This document shows positions 1 through 9,409 of a DNA stretch of 64,000 nt, piece after piece. Location of the stretch: the NCBI RefSeq assembly GCF_000010185.1, contig NC_010376.1:1249501-1313500 (forward strand), read 5' to 3'. The position numbers were made by a program, and so were the translations under genes. Numbering within the stretch: the first letter of the stretch is position 1; the number at the start of each line of letters is the position of its first letter. The notes under the pieces are model-generated. The model did no database searches and was not told the origin of the DNA. It was given only the letters and a program-made list of their open reading frames with translations. This DNA comes from Finegoldia magna ATCC 29328 (GTDB lineage: Bacteria > Bacillota > Clostridia > Tissierellales > Peptoniphilaceae).

Positions 1-378
1 TTTATGATTGAGACCTTCGTAATCATTTAACGATAGCAAAGACCCGCAAGCTCCTCTTTTTTTATCAAAAGCGCCGAACACAACTTTTGGTATTCTAGAA
101 TACACCAAAGCTCCAGTGCACATCACACAAGGCTCCAATGTCACATACATAGTGCAATCATCTAACCTAAAATTTCCAATAACTTGTGTTGCTTGATTGA
201 TAGCTTTTAATTCTGCATGCATTGTAGCGTTGTTATCTGTTTCCACACTATTATAGGCTTGGGCAATTATTTCGCCATTTTTTACAATAACACATCCAAC
301 TGGAACTTCGTCCATATCAAATGCAATCCTTGCTTGTTCGATAGCTTTTATCATGAATTTTTCATCATTATTTTCCAT
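1..378 (-). CDS. tadA: tRNA-specific adenosine deaminase TadA (partial, C-terminus off the window)
   Basis: Converts the wobble adenosine of tRNA-Arg(ACG) to inosine (family knowledge). The 126 visible codons carry the zinc-deaminase signature: a His-Ala-Glu motif (TMHAELKAI) followed by PCVMC about 30 residues later, giving one His and two Cys zinc ligands plus the proton-shuttling Glu. EPCVMCTGAL followed by SRI..VVFGAFD matches TadA better than free cytidine or guanine deaminases. The ATG is at 376-378 with an AGGAAAGGTG ribosome binding site just upstream. The frame is open to base 1, so the C-terminal end is missing. It is divergent from the PRPP-synthetase-like gene. Confidence 0.88.
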   Translation of the reverse strand, partial: MENNDEKFMIKAIEQARIAFDMDEVPVGCVIVKNGEIIAQAYNSVETDNNATMHAELKAINQATQVIGNFRLDDCTMYVTLEPCVMCTGALVYSRIPKVVFGAFDKKRGACGSLLSLNDYEGLNHK

Positions 379-494
379 AATTTATAAAACACCTTTCCTA
401 TCCGATTATATCAAATTGTTTGTATTATTTAAATTTGAATACGTAAATCGTTTGTGATATTCTTTATATATAATGTAGTATTTAAGGAGGACTT

Positions 495-1601
495 ATGTCA
501 GAATCAAAATTTGAAGAGTTTCCATACGGAGAACTTGGAATCATAGCTATGAAAAACATTGAAGGTTTGGCAAAAGAAGTTGACGAACTTTTAATGAAAA
601 AAAACGGTGCAACACAAAGTTATTTATTAAAAATAACAGAATCCAGATTTAGTAACGGCGAAGGAAAAGTTACAATCGATGAATCAGTTAGAGGTCGTGA
701 TATTTTAATCATATCAGACGTTGGAAATTATGGATTGAAGTACAATATGTTTGGTGAACAAACTATAATTGGTCCAGATGAACACTTCCAAGATATCAAA
801 AGAGTAATCTCCGCAATCAATGGAAAAGCTTCTCGTATCAATGTAATGATGCCTCTTTTATATTCATCTCGTCAACACAGACGTAAATCAAGAGAATCGC
901 TTGATTGTGCAATGGCACTTCAAGAATTAGAATCCATGGGAGTAGATGGAATTTACACATTTGATGTGCATGATCCAAACGTCCAAAACGCAATCCCATT
1001 GATGACATTTGAAAACATCTATCCTACAGCAGAAATAGTTAATTATTTCCTAGAAAAAGAAGAAATAACTACTGATGAATTAGACAAAAAAGACATGATT
1101 ATAATTTCACCAGATACAGGCGCAATGGATAGAGCAATTTACTATTCAAATATTTTAAAACAAGACATAGGTTTATTCTACAAAAGACGTGATTACACTA
1201 AAGTTGTAGACGGCAAGAACCCTATAATCGAACACAAATACATCGGACGTGAAGTTGATGGAAAAGATATTTTAATCGTAGATGATATGATTGCTTCTGG
1301 TGGATCTGTTATTGATATAGCAAAACAATTGAAAAAACAAAACGCTAAGAGAATATTCTGCGCAGTAAGCTTCGCATTGTTTACTGAAGGCCCTGACAAA
1401 TTTGACCAAATGTACAATGAAGGATTTATCAACGGAGTTTATTCTACAAACTTAACTTACGTACCTGAATCAATTAAAAATAAAGAATGGTTCCACGCTG
1501 TAGATATGAGTGAATTGATGAGTGAATTCATTCACCACATCAATAGAGAAGAATCCATCTCAATATTGTTAGATAAAACAAGAGGTATTAACATTTTATA
1601 A
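495..1601 (+). CDS. ribose-phosphate pyrophosphokinase-like protein (long, divergent form)
   Basis: 368 residues, longer than the usual PRPP synthetase of about 315. It has the two-lobed architecture of the family: a catalytic-loop region with SSRQHRRKSRESL near residue 120, then TFDVHDPNVQNAIP, which replaces the canonical DLHxxQIQGFF block, and a C-terminal PRPP-binding loop ILIVDDMIASGGS near residue 260. The expected role is making PRPP from ribose-5-phosphate and ATP for nucleotide synthesis. The divergent DVHDP block leaves open a related phosphoribosyltransferase-like activity. The start has an AAGGAGGA site 4-11 nt upstream and a TATAAT-like -10 at 469-474. It is followed after 10 nt by an aminotransferase gene, probably co-transcribed. 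Confidence 0.75.
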   Translation: MSESKFEEFPYGELGIIAMKNIEGLAKEVDELLMKKNGATQSYLLKITESRFSNGEGKVTIDESVRGRDILIISDVGNYGLKYNMFGEQTIIGPDEHFQDIKRVISAINGKASRINVMMPLLYSSRQHRRKSRESLDCAMALQELESMGVDGIYTFDVHDPNVQNAIPLMTFENIYPTAEIVNYFLEKEEITTDELDKKDMIIISPDTGAMDRAIYYSNILKQDIGLFYKRRDYTKVVDGKNPIIEHKYIGREVDGKDILIVDDMIASGGSVIDIAKQLKKQNAKRIFCAVSFALFTEGPDKFDQMYNEGFINGVYSTNLTYVPESIKNKEWFHAVDMSELMSEFIHHINREESISILLDKTRGINIL

Positions 1602-1611
1602 GGAGAAAATA

Positions 1612-2688
1612 ATGAAATCATCTCACGGAGCAAATCTTTTTGAAATACAAAAAGAATACGGATTTAATATAGATGAAATCAAGGATTTCAGTTCTAATGT
1701 CAATCCTTTAGGCCCAAGCCCTAAAGCGATGACTAAGCTTGAAAAAAATCTTAATAAAGTCGGAGTTTATCCCGACCCAAATTACGATCAATTGCTATCA
1801 TCTATTGAAGAATACACCAATGTATCAAGAGACAAAATCTTGCTTACATCCGGAAGCACTAATTTGATTTCATCATTTATATCCCTTATCAATCCAAAAA
1901 ACGCAATAATATTCAACCCTAGTTATTCAGAATATGAAAGGGAACTTAATAAAATCAACTCCAATATAATTTCTTATGATTTGGATAAATCAAATGATTT
2001 CGCAATAGATTGTGAGAAATTAACGAGAATGATAAAAGAAAATGACGTAAGTCTTGTAATATTAACAAATCCCAACAATCCAACAGGATACGCTATTGAA
2101 AACGAAAAACTTAAAAATCTCATTAAATCAAGTAATTGCTATTTCATGATAGATGAAACTTATGTTGAGTTTTCAGATGTAGACAAGTATTCAGCAGTTA
2201 AGTTAACTCAATCATGTGATAACCTGCTTGTTATACGCTCCACATCAAAATTTTTCGCAGCCGCTGGAATAAGATTGGGATACGGTATAACCGGAAACAA
2301 AAAACTTTACGATGATATAAATAAGCACACTAATTTGTGGAACATAAATATCTTCGCTGATATTCTTGGTGGTGAAATGTTTACAGACACTGATTACCAC
2401 AAAAAAGTGTTCGAATTTATTAATCGTGAAAAAGAAAAAATGATATCTACTCTGAAAAAGATAGATTGCTTGAAAGTGTATCCTTCAAAATCAAATTTCG
2501 TGTTATGCGAAATATTGGATAAAAAAATGACCGCACATGATTTAAGAGAAAAACTAATTCCTTATGCTCTTATCATAAGAGACTGTGCCTCATTTAATAA
2601 CTTGAATGAATACTTTTTTAGATTTTGCATTTTGGATGAACAATCAAACGACAAATTGCTAAAATTGATTGAAAATATTTTAAAATAA
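1612..2688 (+). CDS. PLP-dependent aminotransferase (HisC/CobD-like, fold type I)
   Basis: 358 residues. The N-terminus (SSHGANLFEIQKEYG ... DFSSNVNPLGPSP) is the typical opening of the HisC/CobD (threonine-phosphate decarboxylase) branch. ILTNPNNPTGY and MIDETYVEF hold the Asn and Asp that contact PLP, and RSTSKFFAAAGIRLGYG contains the Schiff-base lysine and the phosphate-binding Arg. No histidine or cobalamin genes lie nearby, so substrate cannot be read from context: histidinol-phosphate, threonine-phosphate and other amino acids are all possible. An AAGGAG site precedes the ATG. The gene ends just before a bidirectional terminator. Confidence 0.75.
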   Translation: MKSSHGANLFEIQKEYGFNIDEIKDFSSNVNPLGPSPKAMTKLEKNLNKVGVYPDPNYDQLLSSIEEYTNVSRDKILLTSGSTNLISSFISLINPKNAIIFNPSYSEYERELNKINSNIISYDLDKSNDFAIDCEKLTRMIKENDVSLVILTNPNNPTGYAIENEKLKNLIKSSNCYFMIDETYVEFSDVDKYSAVKLTQSCDNLLVIRSTSKFFAAAGIRLGYGITGNKKLYDDINKHTNLWNINIFADILGGEMFTDTDYHKKVFEFINREKEKMISTLKKIDCLKVYPSKSNFVLCEILDKKMTAHDLREKLIPYALIIRDCASFNNLNEYFFRFCILDEQSNDKLLKLIENILK

Positions 2689-2697
2689 TCGCAATTT

Positions 2698-2734
2698 AAA
2701 AGATCTCAGATAATAAAATCTGAGATCTTTTTTT
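2698..2734. terminator. bidirectional intrinsic terminator
   Basis: An 11-bp perfect stem (AGATCTCAGAT at 2701-2711 with its complement at 2718-2728) has a 6-nt loop. T-rich tracts on both sides let it serve the plus-strand aminotransferase and the convergent fdhF operon. Confidence 0.85.
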
Positions 2735-2740
2735 GTTTGG

Positions 2741-5527
2741 TTATATTACTTTTTTATCTTTTTTGTGTTCATCTGATATTAAAGTTGCCATGTTAACAAA
2801 TCTTTGAATTGTATCCTCATGATCTGGATGCAAATCAACTTTTTCAACATGAATTGCACACACTTTATATTCACCAGTTCCTGTTATTGGATCGTAGTGA
2901 TTTGATGTTACTTCATTAATTGGAGATTCCCTGTAGTGGAATGTCATGAAAATCATATTAGGTAATACTTTATCAGTTACTACAACACGAGTTACAACAC
3001 TTCCTCTTCTCGATGTTACTCTAATAGTATCCAAATCTTTTACGCCTAATCTTTCTGCATCCACTGGATTTATTTCTGCAAGTTCATAAGGACTTACTCC
3101 ATCCAAATCTTTTGAGTATCTTGTAGTTATGTTGTAATGATATAACATTCTTCCTGTACTTAAAATCATTGGATAATCATCATCAGGCAATTCTTCTGAT
3201 GGTCGGTATTCTATTTCCATCATTTGACCTTGGCCTCTTGCAAATATTCCTTTGTGCAAGTATTTTGTACCAGGGTGAGATGTTGTAGGACATGGCCATT
3301 GCAATCCGACTTTGTCAATTCTTTCGTAAGTCATACCTCTGTAACTTGGCATAGTTACTCTCATTTCTTCAAATACATCTTCACTTGTTTCATAACCGAA
3401 GAATACATTTGGATTTATGATTTTACTTACATCACACAAAATTGACCAGTCATTTCTAGCTTGTCCCGGAGGAGCAACAGCTTTTCTAACCCTTTGAACT
3501 CTTCTTTCAGTATTTGTAAAAGTTCCGTCCTTTTCTGCATAGCAAGTTGCTGGGAATACAACATCTGCAAGCTTTGCAGTATCAGACATAAATATATCTT
3601 GAACAACTAATAAATCTAAATTATTCAAAGCTCTCTTAACGTGATTTGCGTCTGGGTCTGATAAAACAGGATCTTCACCCATTATATACATCGCCTTTAA
3701 ATTTCCCTTAACTGCTTGATTAAACATTTCAGGAATTTGATATCCAAGATTTGGACTCAAAGGAGTCTTCCATACGCTTTCGAAAAATTCACGAGCTTTT
3801 GGATCAGTAACTTTTGCATAAGCAGGATATGTGTTAGGTAAAGCACCCAAATCACATGCGCCTTGTACGTTGTTTTGACCTCTGATAGGGTTAATTCCAC
3901 CAGACTCAATACCAACATGGCCTGTTAACATACCTAAATTTGCTAAGCTCATTACGTTTTCTGTTCCATGAGTGTGTTCAGTAATACCTAATGTATAGAA
4001 TATACCAGCTTTTTTAGTCTTTGCGTATAACAAAGCGGCTTGTCTTATTAATTCTTTGTTCACACCTGTAACTTTTTCAGCTTCATCCAAATCGTATTTC
4101 ATTACTGTTTTCTTCAAGCCTTCAAAGTTTTCAACACGAGATTCAATATAATCTTTGGCTTCTAATCCTTCTTCTATGATGACTTTCATCATAGCATTTA
4201 ATAAGAATACATCAGTACCAGGATTTAACCTTAACCAAATATCTGCTTCTTCTGCCAAATCAGTTCTTCTTGGATCTACAACGATAAGTTTAGTTCCCTT
4301 TTTAACTGCTTGTTTCATCTTATTACCAATAATAGGATGAGCAACTGTAGCATTTGAACCAATGACAAATAATAATTCTGCACCCAGAATTTCTTCGATA
4401 GAGTTTGTCATGGCTCCACTTCCTAATGTAGCTGCAAGACCTGCAACTGTTGGAGCGTGTCAGGTTCTAGCGCAGTGATCGACGTTATTCGTTCCTATCG
4501 CTGCTCTCATCATTTTTTGGAATACAAAGTTATCTTCGTTTGTACATCTTGCAGAACTTAAACCAGCGATTGAATTCGGTCCAAATTCCATCTTTATATC
4601 TCTTAATTTGTTTCCAACATAACCTATTGCTTCATCCCAGCTACATTCAACTAATTCACCATTTTTTCTGATTAATGGAGAAGTCAATCTTTCGTCTGAA
4701 TGAATCATATCTGTATGGAAACGACCTTTTATACAAAGCGAGTTTTGATTTACGTAACCATCACATGGTTCAACACCCTCAACTTTTCCATTTTTTACAA
4801 CTAAGTTGAATTGACATCCTGTTCCACAGAATGGACAAGTTGTCTTAACTTTTTCAACTTCCCAAGGTCTAGTATTTTTTAATTGTTTGTTAACTAATGC
4901 CCCTGTTGGACATACGCTTATACATTGTCCACACATACGGCAGTTTTCTTTAGATAAAGGAAGATCGAAAGCTGTAGAAATATAAGAATCAAATCCTCTA
5001 TTTTTAAAATCTATTGTATGTGTACATTGAACTTCTTCGCATACTCTGACGCATTTTCCACACAAAATACATTTATTTTGATCTCTAAAGATTAATGGAT
5101 TGCTATCATCAACTTCGTGATTTTGAACTTCTATGTCATAATTACCATATTTGCCTAATACTTCAGGGTTTTTAACACCATATCTGTAGCACAAATCTTG
5201 TAATCTACAATTACCAACTTTTGAACAAGTTAAGCAATCTTTAGGGTGATTCATCATCAAAAGTTTAAGTATATTTTGTCTAGTTTTTACTAATCGATCA
5301 GTTTCTGTCTTAACTATCATTCCATCTTTGACCATAGTAGAACATGATGTTTGAAGTTTTCTTGATCCTTCAATCTCAACTAAACACATTCTACAACCGC
5401 CAAATTCGCTCAGGTATTTATCGTGGCATAATGTTGGAATATCAATTCCAACTTTATGCGCTGCTTCTAATACAGTGGTATTTTCTTCAACTTGAATATC
5501 AATACCATCAATATTTATATTTAACAT
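2741..5527 (-). CDS. fdhF: selenocysteine-containing formate dehydrogenase catalytic subunit (FdhF/FdhA)
   Basis: A 928-residue protein read as one gene through an in-frame TGA at 4460-4462 (residue 356). The context DHCART-U-HAPTVAGL matches the active-site Sec of E. coli FdhF (CCARV-U-HGPSVAG). Domain order: [2Fe-2S] ferredoxin (Cys34, GGCRMC, Cys62); a His-Cys3 [4Fe-4S] motif (HPKDCLTCSKVGNC); two [4Fe-4S] ferredoxin motifs (CILCGKCVRVC and CRMCGQCISVCPTG); then the Mo/W-bis-PGD oxidoreductase domain starting with CPFCGTGC. It oxidises formate to CO2, or the reverse, and passes electrons to the HylABC subunits encoded upstream. It is the last gene of the operon, 7 nt after the ferritin-like gene. 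Annotation pipelines that treat TGA as stop will split it into 355- and 556-residue pieces. Confidence 0.93.
4413..4462 (-). promoter_or_regulatory. bacterial SECIS element of fdhF
   Basis: Directly after the UGA the transcript can form a 6-bp apical stem (GUUGCA/UGCAGC, 4431-4447) closed by the loop GGUCU, beginning 19 nt after the UGA. As I recall it, E. coli fdhF has the same loop at the same distance. An outer stem pairs GCUCC (4452-4456) with GGAGC (4413-4417). The apical stem-loop is the SelB-binding signal. Confidence 0.85.
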
Positions 5528-5534
5528 ATTACAC

Positions 5535-5990
5535 CTACCAAACTTCGTTAAATCCTACATTCAAAAATATTTCTTCTAGTTCAGTTTTATGCATTTTCTC
5601 CATTTTAGATAAACCAGCAAAAATATCTTTTTCAGCTTTATCTAGGCAAGAGTTTGCTATATCAGCATATAATTGCATAGCTTCTTCTTCTCTTTTTATA
5701 GCTAATTTGATAGCATCTGTAAAATTCATTTCTGTAGTCATTCTTGGTCTATCAATGTCTTGTGATAAATTATAGTCTTCGCTATCATCAATTTTAATTG
5801 TTTCTGCCTTTGTTTCTAAGAATTTTTGTAAGTAATCTTTATGTTTTAATTCTTCTTTACTAAGTCTTTCAAAAAGACTTTTTGTTTGTGGATCTTCTGC
5901 TTTTTCAGCTGCATCTTTGTAAAATGTATATGAATCGTCTTCTCTGTTTACAGCATCGTCTATAATTGATATTAATTGTTCTCTATTCAT
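5535..5990 (-). CDS. ferritin-like / rubrerythrin-type diiron protein in the formate dehydrogenase operon
   Basis: 151 residues, predicted all-helical. Two repeats carry diiron-type motifs: REDDSYTFY...EELKHKDYL in the first half and REEEAMQLY...MEKMHKTELEE in the second. This is the Glu/ExxH pattern of the rubrerythrin ferritin-like four-helix bundle. There is no C-terminal rubredoxin CxxC domain, so it is the short form. It lies 8 nt after hylA and 7 nt before fdhF, so it is translated as part of the formate dehydrogenase operon. A role in peroxide or oxygen protection of the Sec and Fe-S enzyme, or in electron or iron supply, is inference. Confidence 0.75.
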   Translation of the reverse strand: MNREQLISIIDDAVNREDDSYTFYKDAAEKAEDPQTKSLFERLSKEELKHKDYLQKFLETKAETIKIDDSEDYNLSQDIDRPRMTTEMNFTDAIKLAIKREEEAMQLYADIANSCLDKAEKDIFAGLSKMEKMHKTELEEIFLNVGFNEVW

Positions 5991-5998
5991 TATCTCAC

Positions 5999-6925
5999 CT
6001 ATTTATTATCTATTTTTTCTATTTTTTTCAAAATCTTATCCAAACCTAATACATTATTCCAGCTTGCTTCAACAAATTCACCGCCAATTTTTTTGTAAGG
6101 TTGTTTTGGATTATCTACGTTTAACAGTTCTGTAGTTAGTCTACCCTTTAAACAAAGTGGTCTGCCATTTTCTGGGCTTAATGCTCTTAGTGCAATATTC
6201 TTGCCGTTTTTTCTCAAAACTTCAAATTCACAACCGTATTCGCATACTTTACATTGAACTTTCTTTGTTTCTAATTCCCATTTTCTTCCTAAATTCATAG
6301 CCCTCTTATCCATCAATGCTCCTACTGGACAAGCTACTACACATCTATTACAAGAAATACAATAAGAAGATTCAAATGTATCATTAATATCTAAATTAAT
6401 TCTTGTTTCATATCCTCTATTTGAGAAGTTAAGGATTTTTCTATCATCCATGACATTGCAAGTTCTTACGCATTTACCACATAATATACACTTGCTATCA
6501 TCTCTAATGATATATGGTGAAGAATCATCTACTAACTTTTCTCTTCTTGCTCCGTCATGTTCTCTGAATTTTACGCCATATTCATAAGAATATTTTTGCA
6601 ATTGACATTCACCAGATTTTTGACAAGTTAAGCAATCATTCGGATGAGAATCTAACAACATTTGAAGAATTCTTTGTCTATGCTTAATTAACCTATCAGT
6701 TTTTGTATGAACAACCATGTTGTCTTTTGCCAAAGTAGAACAAGCTGTCATTAATTTTTTGCTACCTTCTATTTCGACCAAGCAAAGTCTACATGCACTC
6801 ACTACATCCAAATTTTTATCGTAACATAAATTCGGAATATCAATCCCATTTTCTCTCGCTAATTCAATAATGAATTTGGGTTTATCAGTTTGAATTACCT
6901 TTCCATCAATAGTTACAGTAATCAT
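5999..6925 (-). CDS. hylA: NuoG-like iron-sulfur subunit of formate dehydrogenase (HylA type)
   Basis: 308 residues. The cluster set mirrors the N-terminus of FdhF: [2Fe-2S] (Cys34, ACRLC, Cys62), the His-Cys3 [4Fe-4S] motif HPNDCLTCQKSGEC, and two [4Fe-4S] motifs (CILCGKCVRTC and CISCNRCVVACPVG). It then continues into a fifth CxxCxxxC motif (CKVCEYGC...PLCLKGRL). It stops about where the molybdopterin-binding part of FdhF would begin, ending WNNVLGLDKILKKIEKI. It therefore looks like a truncated FdhF paralog kept as an electron wire between FdhF and HylB. It lies 5 nt after hylB. Confidence 0.8.
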   Translation of the reverse strand: MITVTIDGKVIQTDKPKFIIELARENGIDIPNLCYDKNLDVVSACRLCLVEIEGSKKLMTACSTLAKDNMVVHTKTDRLIKHRQRILQMLLDSHPNDCLTCQKSGECQLQKYSYEYGVKFREHDGARREKLVDDSSPYIIRDDSKCILCGKCVRTCNVMDDRKILNFSNRGYETRINLDINDTFESSYCISCNRCVVACPVGALMDKRAMNLGRKWELETKKVQCKVCEYGCEFEVLRKNGKNIALRALSPENGRPLCLKGRLTTELLNVDNPKQPYKKIGGEFVEASWNNVLGLDKILKKIEKIDNK

Positions 6926-6930
6926 ACTAT

Positions 6931-8811
6931 CTATCTCCTAACTACTGCGTGAACAGGACATACAGTTTCACAATTACCGCATTTTATACATTGAGACTTG
7001 TCGATAACGTGTTGTTTTTTAACCGCTCCTTCTATACAACTTACAGGACAATTCTTGGCACACTTTGTACATCCTATACATTTGTCTGTAATTTCGTATG
7101 ATAGAAGTGCTTTACATGCATGAGCTGGACATTTCTTATCGTAAATATGAGCTTCATATTCATTTCTAAAGTATTTCAATGTAGAAATTACAGGATTTGG
7201 AGCTGTTTGTCCAAGACCACAAAGTGAAGCAGATGTAATAGTATCACACAAATCTTCTAGCGCTTCAATATCTCCATCTTCACCTTTTCCTGAAGTTATT
7301 TTTTCTAAGATTTCAAGCATTCTCTTGGTACCTTCACGACATGGAACGCACTTACCGCAAGATTCATCTACAGTAAATTCAAGGAAGAATCTAGCAATGT
7401 CAACCATACAGTCATCTTCATCCATTACAATCATTCCGCCTGATCCCATAATTGAACCGATTTTTGCCAATGATTCAAAATCAACCGGAGTATCTAAGAA
7501 TTCTTCTGGAATACATCCACCAGATGGACCACCTGTTTGAACAGCTTTGAATTTCTTGCCGTCTTTAATTCCACCGCCGATATCAAATATGATTTCTCTT
7601 AGAGTTGATCCCATTGGAACTTCTACCAAACCAGTATTTACAACTTTACCACCTAAAGCGAATACTTTAGTTCCTGGTGAACCTTCTGTACCAAAACTTG
7701 TAAACCAATCTGCACCTCTATACATGATTGCTGGAACGTTAGCAAATGTTTCAACATTGTTAATGATTGTTGGTTTATCCCACAATCCTCTTTCAGCTGT
7801 TCTGAATATTTTAGTACGAGGCATACCACGTCTACCTTCGATAGATTCCATCAATGCAGTACCTTCACCACAAACGAAAGCACCTGAACCCAATCTCAAT
7901 TCAATATCAAACGAGAAGTCTGATCCGAAAATATTATCTCCTAAAAGATTCGTTTCTTTTGCTTGTTGAATTGCTATTCTCAATCTTTTAACCGCAATTG
8001 GATATTCCGCTCTTACGTAGATAAAACCTTGATTTGCACCTATAGCTCTACCGCATATAGCCATACCTTCTAATACTGAATGAGGGTCTCCTTCAAGAAT
8101 TGCTCTATCCATGAAAGCACCAGGGTCTCCTTCGTCGGCATTACAAATAACATATTTTTGACTATTTTCTACTTTATACGCTGATTCCCATTTTCTACCA
8201 GTAGGGAAACCTGCTCCTCCACGGCCTCTTAAGCCAGATTTTTTCATTTCATCAATTATGTCTTTTTGGTCTAAATCGAAAATTGCTTTATGTAAAGCTT
8301 GATATCCATCTGCGCCAATATATTCATTTAAAGATTCTAATTGGATTTTTTCTACATTTCTTAAAGCTATTTTATATTGCTTATCGTAGAAATCAACTGA
8401 GTTGTATTTTAAAATCTTATCGTCTTGTTTTGCATTTTCGTAAACCACATCTTCGTCAACTTCATCATTTACAATTGATTTATCGACGATATTTTTGACA
8501 TCTGATAATTTAACCCTTGTGTAGAAAATTCCTTCAGGATATACAACAACGTTAGGACCAGTTTCACAAAGTCCGATACATCCTACTGGAACTACAACCA
8601 CGTTTTCAATCTTTTCTTCTTCGATATACTTATTGAACTCATCAATTAAAGATTTAGCACCTGTAGCTTCACAACCAGCTCCACCACATACAACTATTTG
8701 CTTTTCTTTTGGATTAGTATGTTCAACATATATTTTATCCTTTACGAGCTCACGCATTTTAATATTTTTTGCAAACTCATCTCTTATTTCGTTAAGTTTT
8801 TCAATATTCAT
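6931..8811 (-). CDS. hylB: NuoF-like flavin/NAD-binding subunit of bifurcating formate dehydrogenase (HylB type)
   Basis: 626 residues in three parts. An N-terminal thioredoxin-like [2Fe-2S] domain has Cys42, Cys47, Cys78 and Cys82. The NuoF core has the FMN/NAD glycine-rich segment GRGGAGFPTGRKWE, CGEGTALMESIEG and the [4Fe-4S] motif ESCGKCVPCREG. A C-terminal tandem ferredoxin domain has CIGCTKCAKNCPVSC and CIKCGNCETVCPVH. This layout is shared by HydB, HndC and HylB of electron-bifurcating hydrogenases and formate dehydrogenases, where the FMN couples NAD(H) and ferredoxin (family knowledge). It lies 17 nt after hylC. Confidence 0.88.
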   Translation of the reverse strand: MNIEKLNEIRDEFAKNIKMRELVKDKIYVEHTNPKEKQIVVCGGAGCEATGAKSLIDEFNKYIEEEKIENVVVVPVGCIGLCETGPNVVVYPEGIFYTRVKLSDVKNIVDKSIVNDEVDEDVVYENAKQDDKILKYNSVDFYDKQYKIALRNVEKIQLESLNEYIGADGYQALHKAIFDLDQKDIIDEMKKSGLRGRGGAGFPTGRKWESAYKVENSQKYVICNADEGDPGAFMDRAILEGDPHSVLEGMAICGRAIGANQGFIYVRAEYPIAVKRLRIAIQQAKETNLLGDNIFGSDFSFDIELRLGSGAFVCGEGTALMESIEGRRGMPRTKIFRTAERGLWDKPTIINNVETFANVPAIMYRGADWFTSFGTEGSPGTKVFALGGKVVNTGLVEVPMGSTLREIIFDIGGGIKDGKKFKAVQTGGPSGGCIPEEFLDTPVDFESLAKIGSIMGSGGMIVMDEDDCMVDIARFFLEFTVDESCGKCVPCREGTKRMLEILEKITSGKGEDGDIEALEDLCDTITSASLCGLGQTAPNPVISTLKYFRNEYEAHIYDKKCPAHACKALLSYEITDKCIGCTKCAKNCPVSCIEGAVKKQHVIDKSQCIKCGNCETVCPVHAVVRR

Positions 8812-8828
8812 AACAAATCCCCTAATAA

Positions 8829-9314
8829 CTAATTATATTTACTAACTATAGATTCTAATTCATTGACAGCTACCTTACCGTAGACATCTCCATTGATAAC
8901 AATAACTGGAGCTAATGCACACAATCCAACGCATCTACAAGGTGTGATAGAAAATTTTTGATCTTCAGTAGTGCTACCTGCAGGAATCTTCAAAATTTCT
9001 TGTAATTTTTCAGAAACTCTTTGAGCACCTTTTACATAACATGCAGTTCCTTCACAAACTTGAATATCGTATTTTCCTTTTGGAATTAATGAAAATTGTG
9101 CATAAAAAGTTATTACACCATAAATTTCTGACAAAGGAATATCCAATATTTTTGAAATTGTAGTAATAATTTCCTTTGGCAAATATCCAAATTCATCTTG
9201 TGCATGTTGCAACACCGGCATCAAAGGACCTTTAATATCCTTTTTGCTTCTTACAAATTCTCGAAATTCTTCGACTTGTTCAGCATGTTCTTTTAAGTCA
9301 AAAGTAAAACTCAT
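8829..9314 (-). CDS. hylC: NuoE-like [2Fe-2S] subunit of bifurcating formate dehydrogenase (HylC type)
   Basis: 161 residues, the usual size of the 24-kDa NuoE/HndA/HydC family. [2Fe-2S] ligands are Cys87 and Cys92 (VCEGTACYVKGA) and Cys128 and Cys132 (CRCVGLCALAP), preceded by the helical N-terminal domain (HAQDEFGYLPKEI). First gene of the formate dehydrogenase operon, with GGGGG as ribosome binding site before the ATG and a good sigma-A promoter at 9381-9409. It shuttles electrons together with HylB. Confidence 0.88.
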   Translation of the reverse strand: MSFTFDLKEHAEQVEEFREFVRSKKDIKGPLMPVLQHAQDEFGYLPKEIITTISKILDIPLSEIYGVITFYAQFSLIPKGKYDIQVCEGTACYVKGAQRVSEKLQEILKIPAGSTTEDQKFSITPCRCVGLCALAPVIVINGDVYGKVAVNELESIVSKYN

Positions 9315-9380
9315 TTAAATCCCCCTATAAAAAATTGTTTTCCTGTTGTTATGAAAATTATATTCTTTTTTATATTTTTA

Positions 9381-9409
9381 ATTATACCACTTATTTTGGC
9401 TAAAGTAAA
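9381..9409 (-). promoter_or_regulatory. sigma-A-type promoter of the hyl-fdhF operon
   Basis: On the minus strand TTTACT (9404-9409), a 17-nt spacer ending TGG, and a perfect TATAAT (9381-9386), about 70 nt before the hylC start. The rest of 9410-9640 is AT-rich with no supported gene. Confidence 0.7.

Noticed and set aside
2741-5527. Two separate genes (355 and 556 residues) or a pseudogene split by a stop
   Set aside because: The stop is a TGA in the exact FdhF Sec context, with a SECIS hairpin after it and selB and tRNA-Sec nearby; no second ribosome binding site is needed.
7547-7969. 140-residue plus-strand reading frame inside hylB
   Set aside because: It is antisense to a strongly conserved NuoF-type gene and has no ribosome binding site; a shadow frame.
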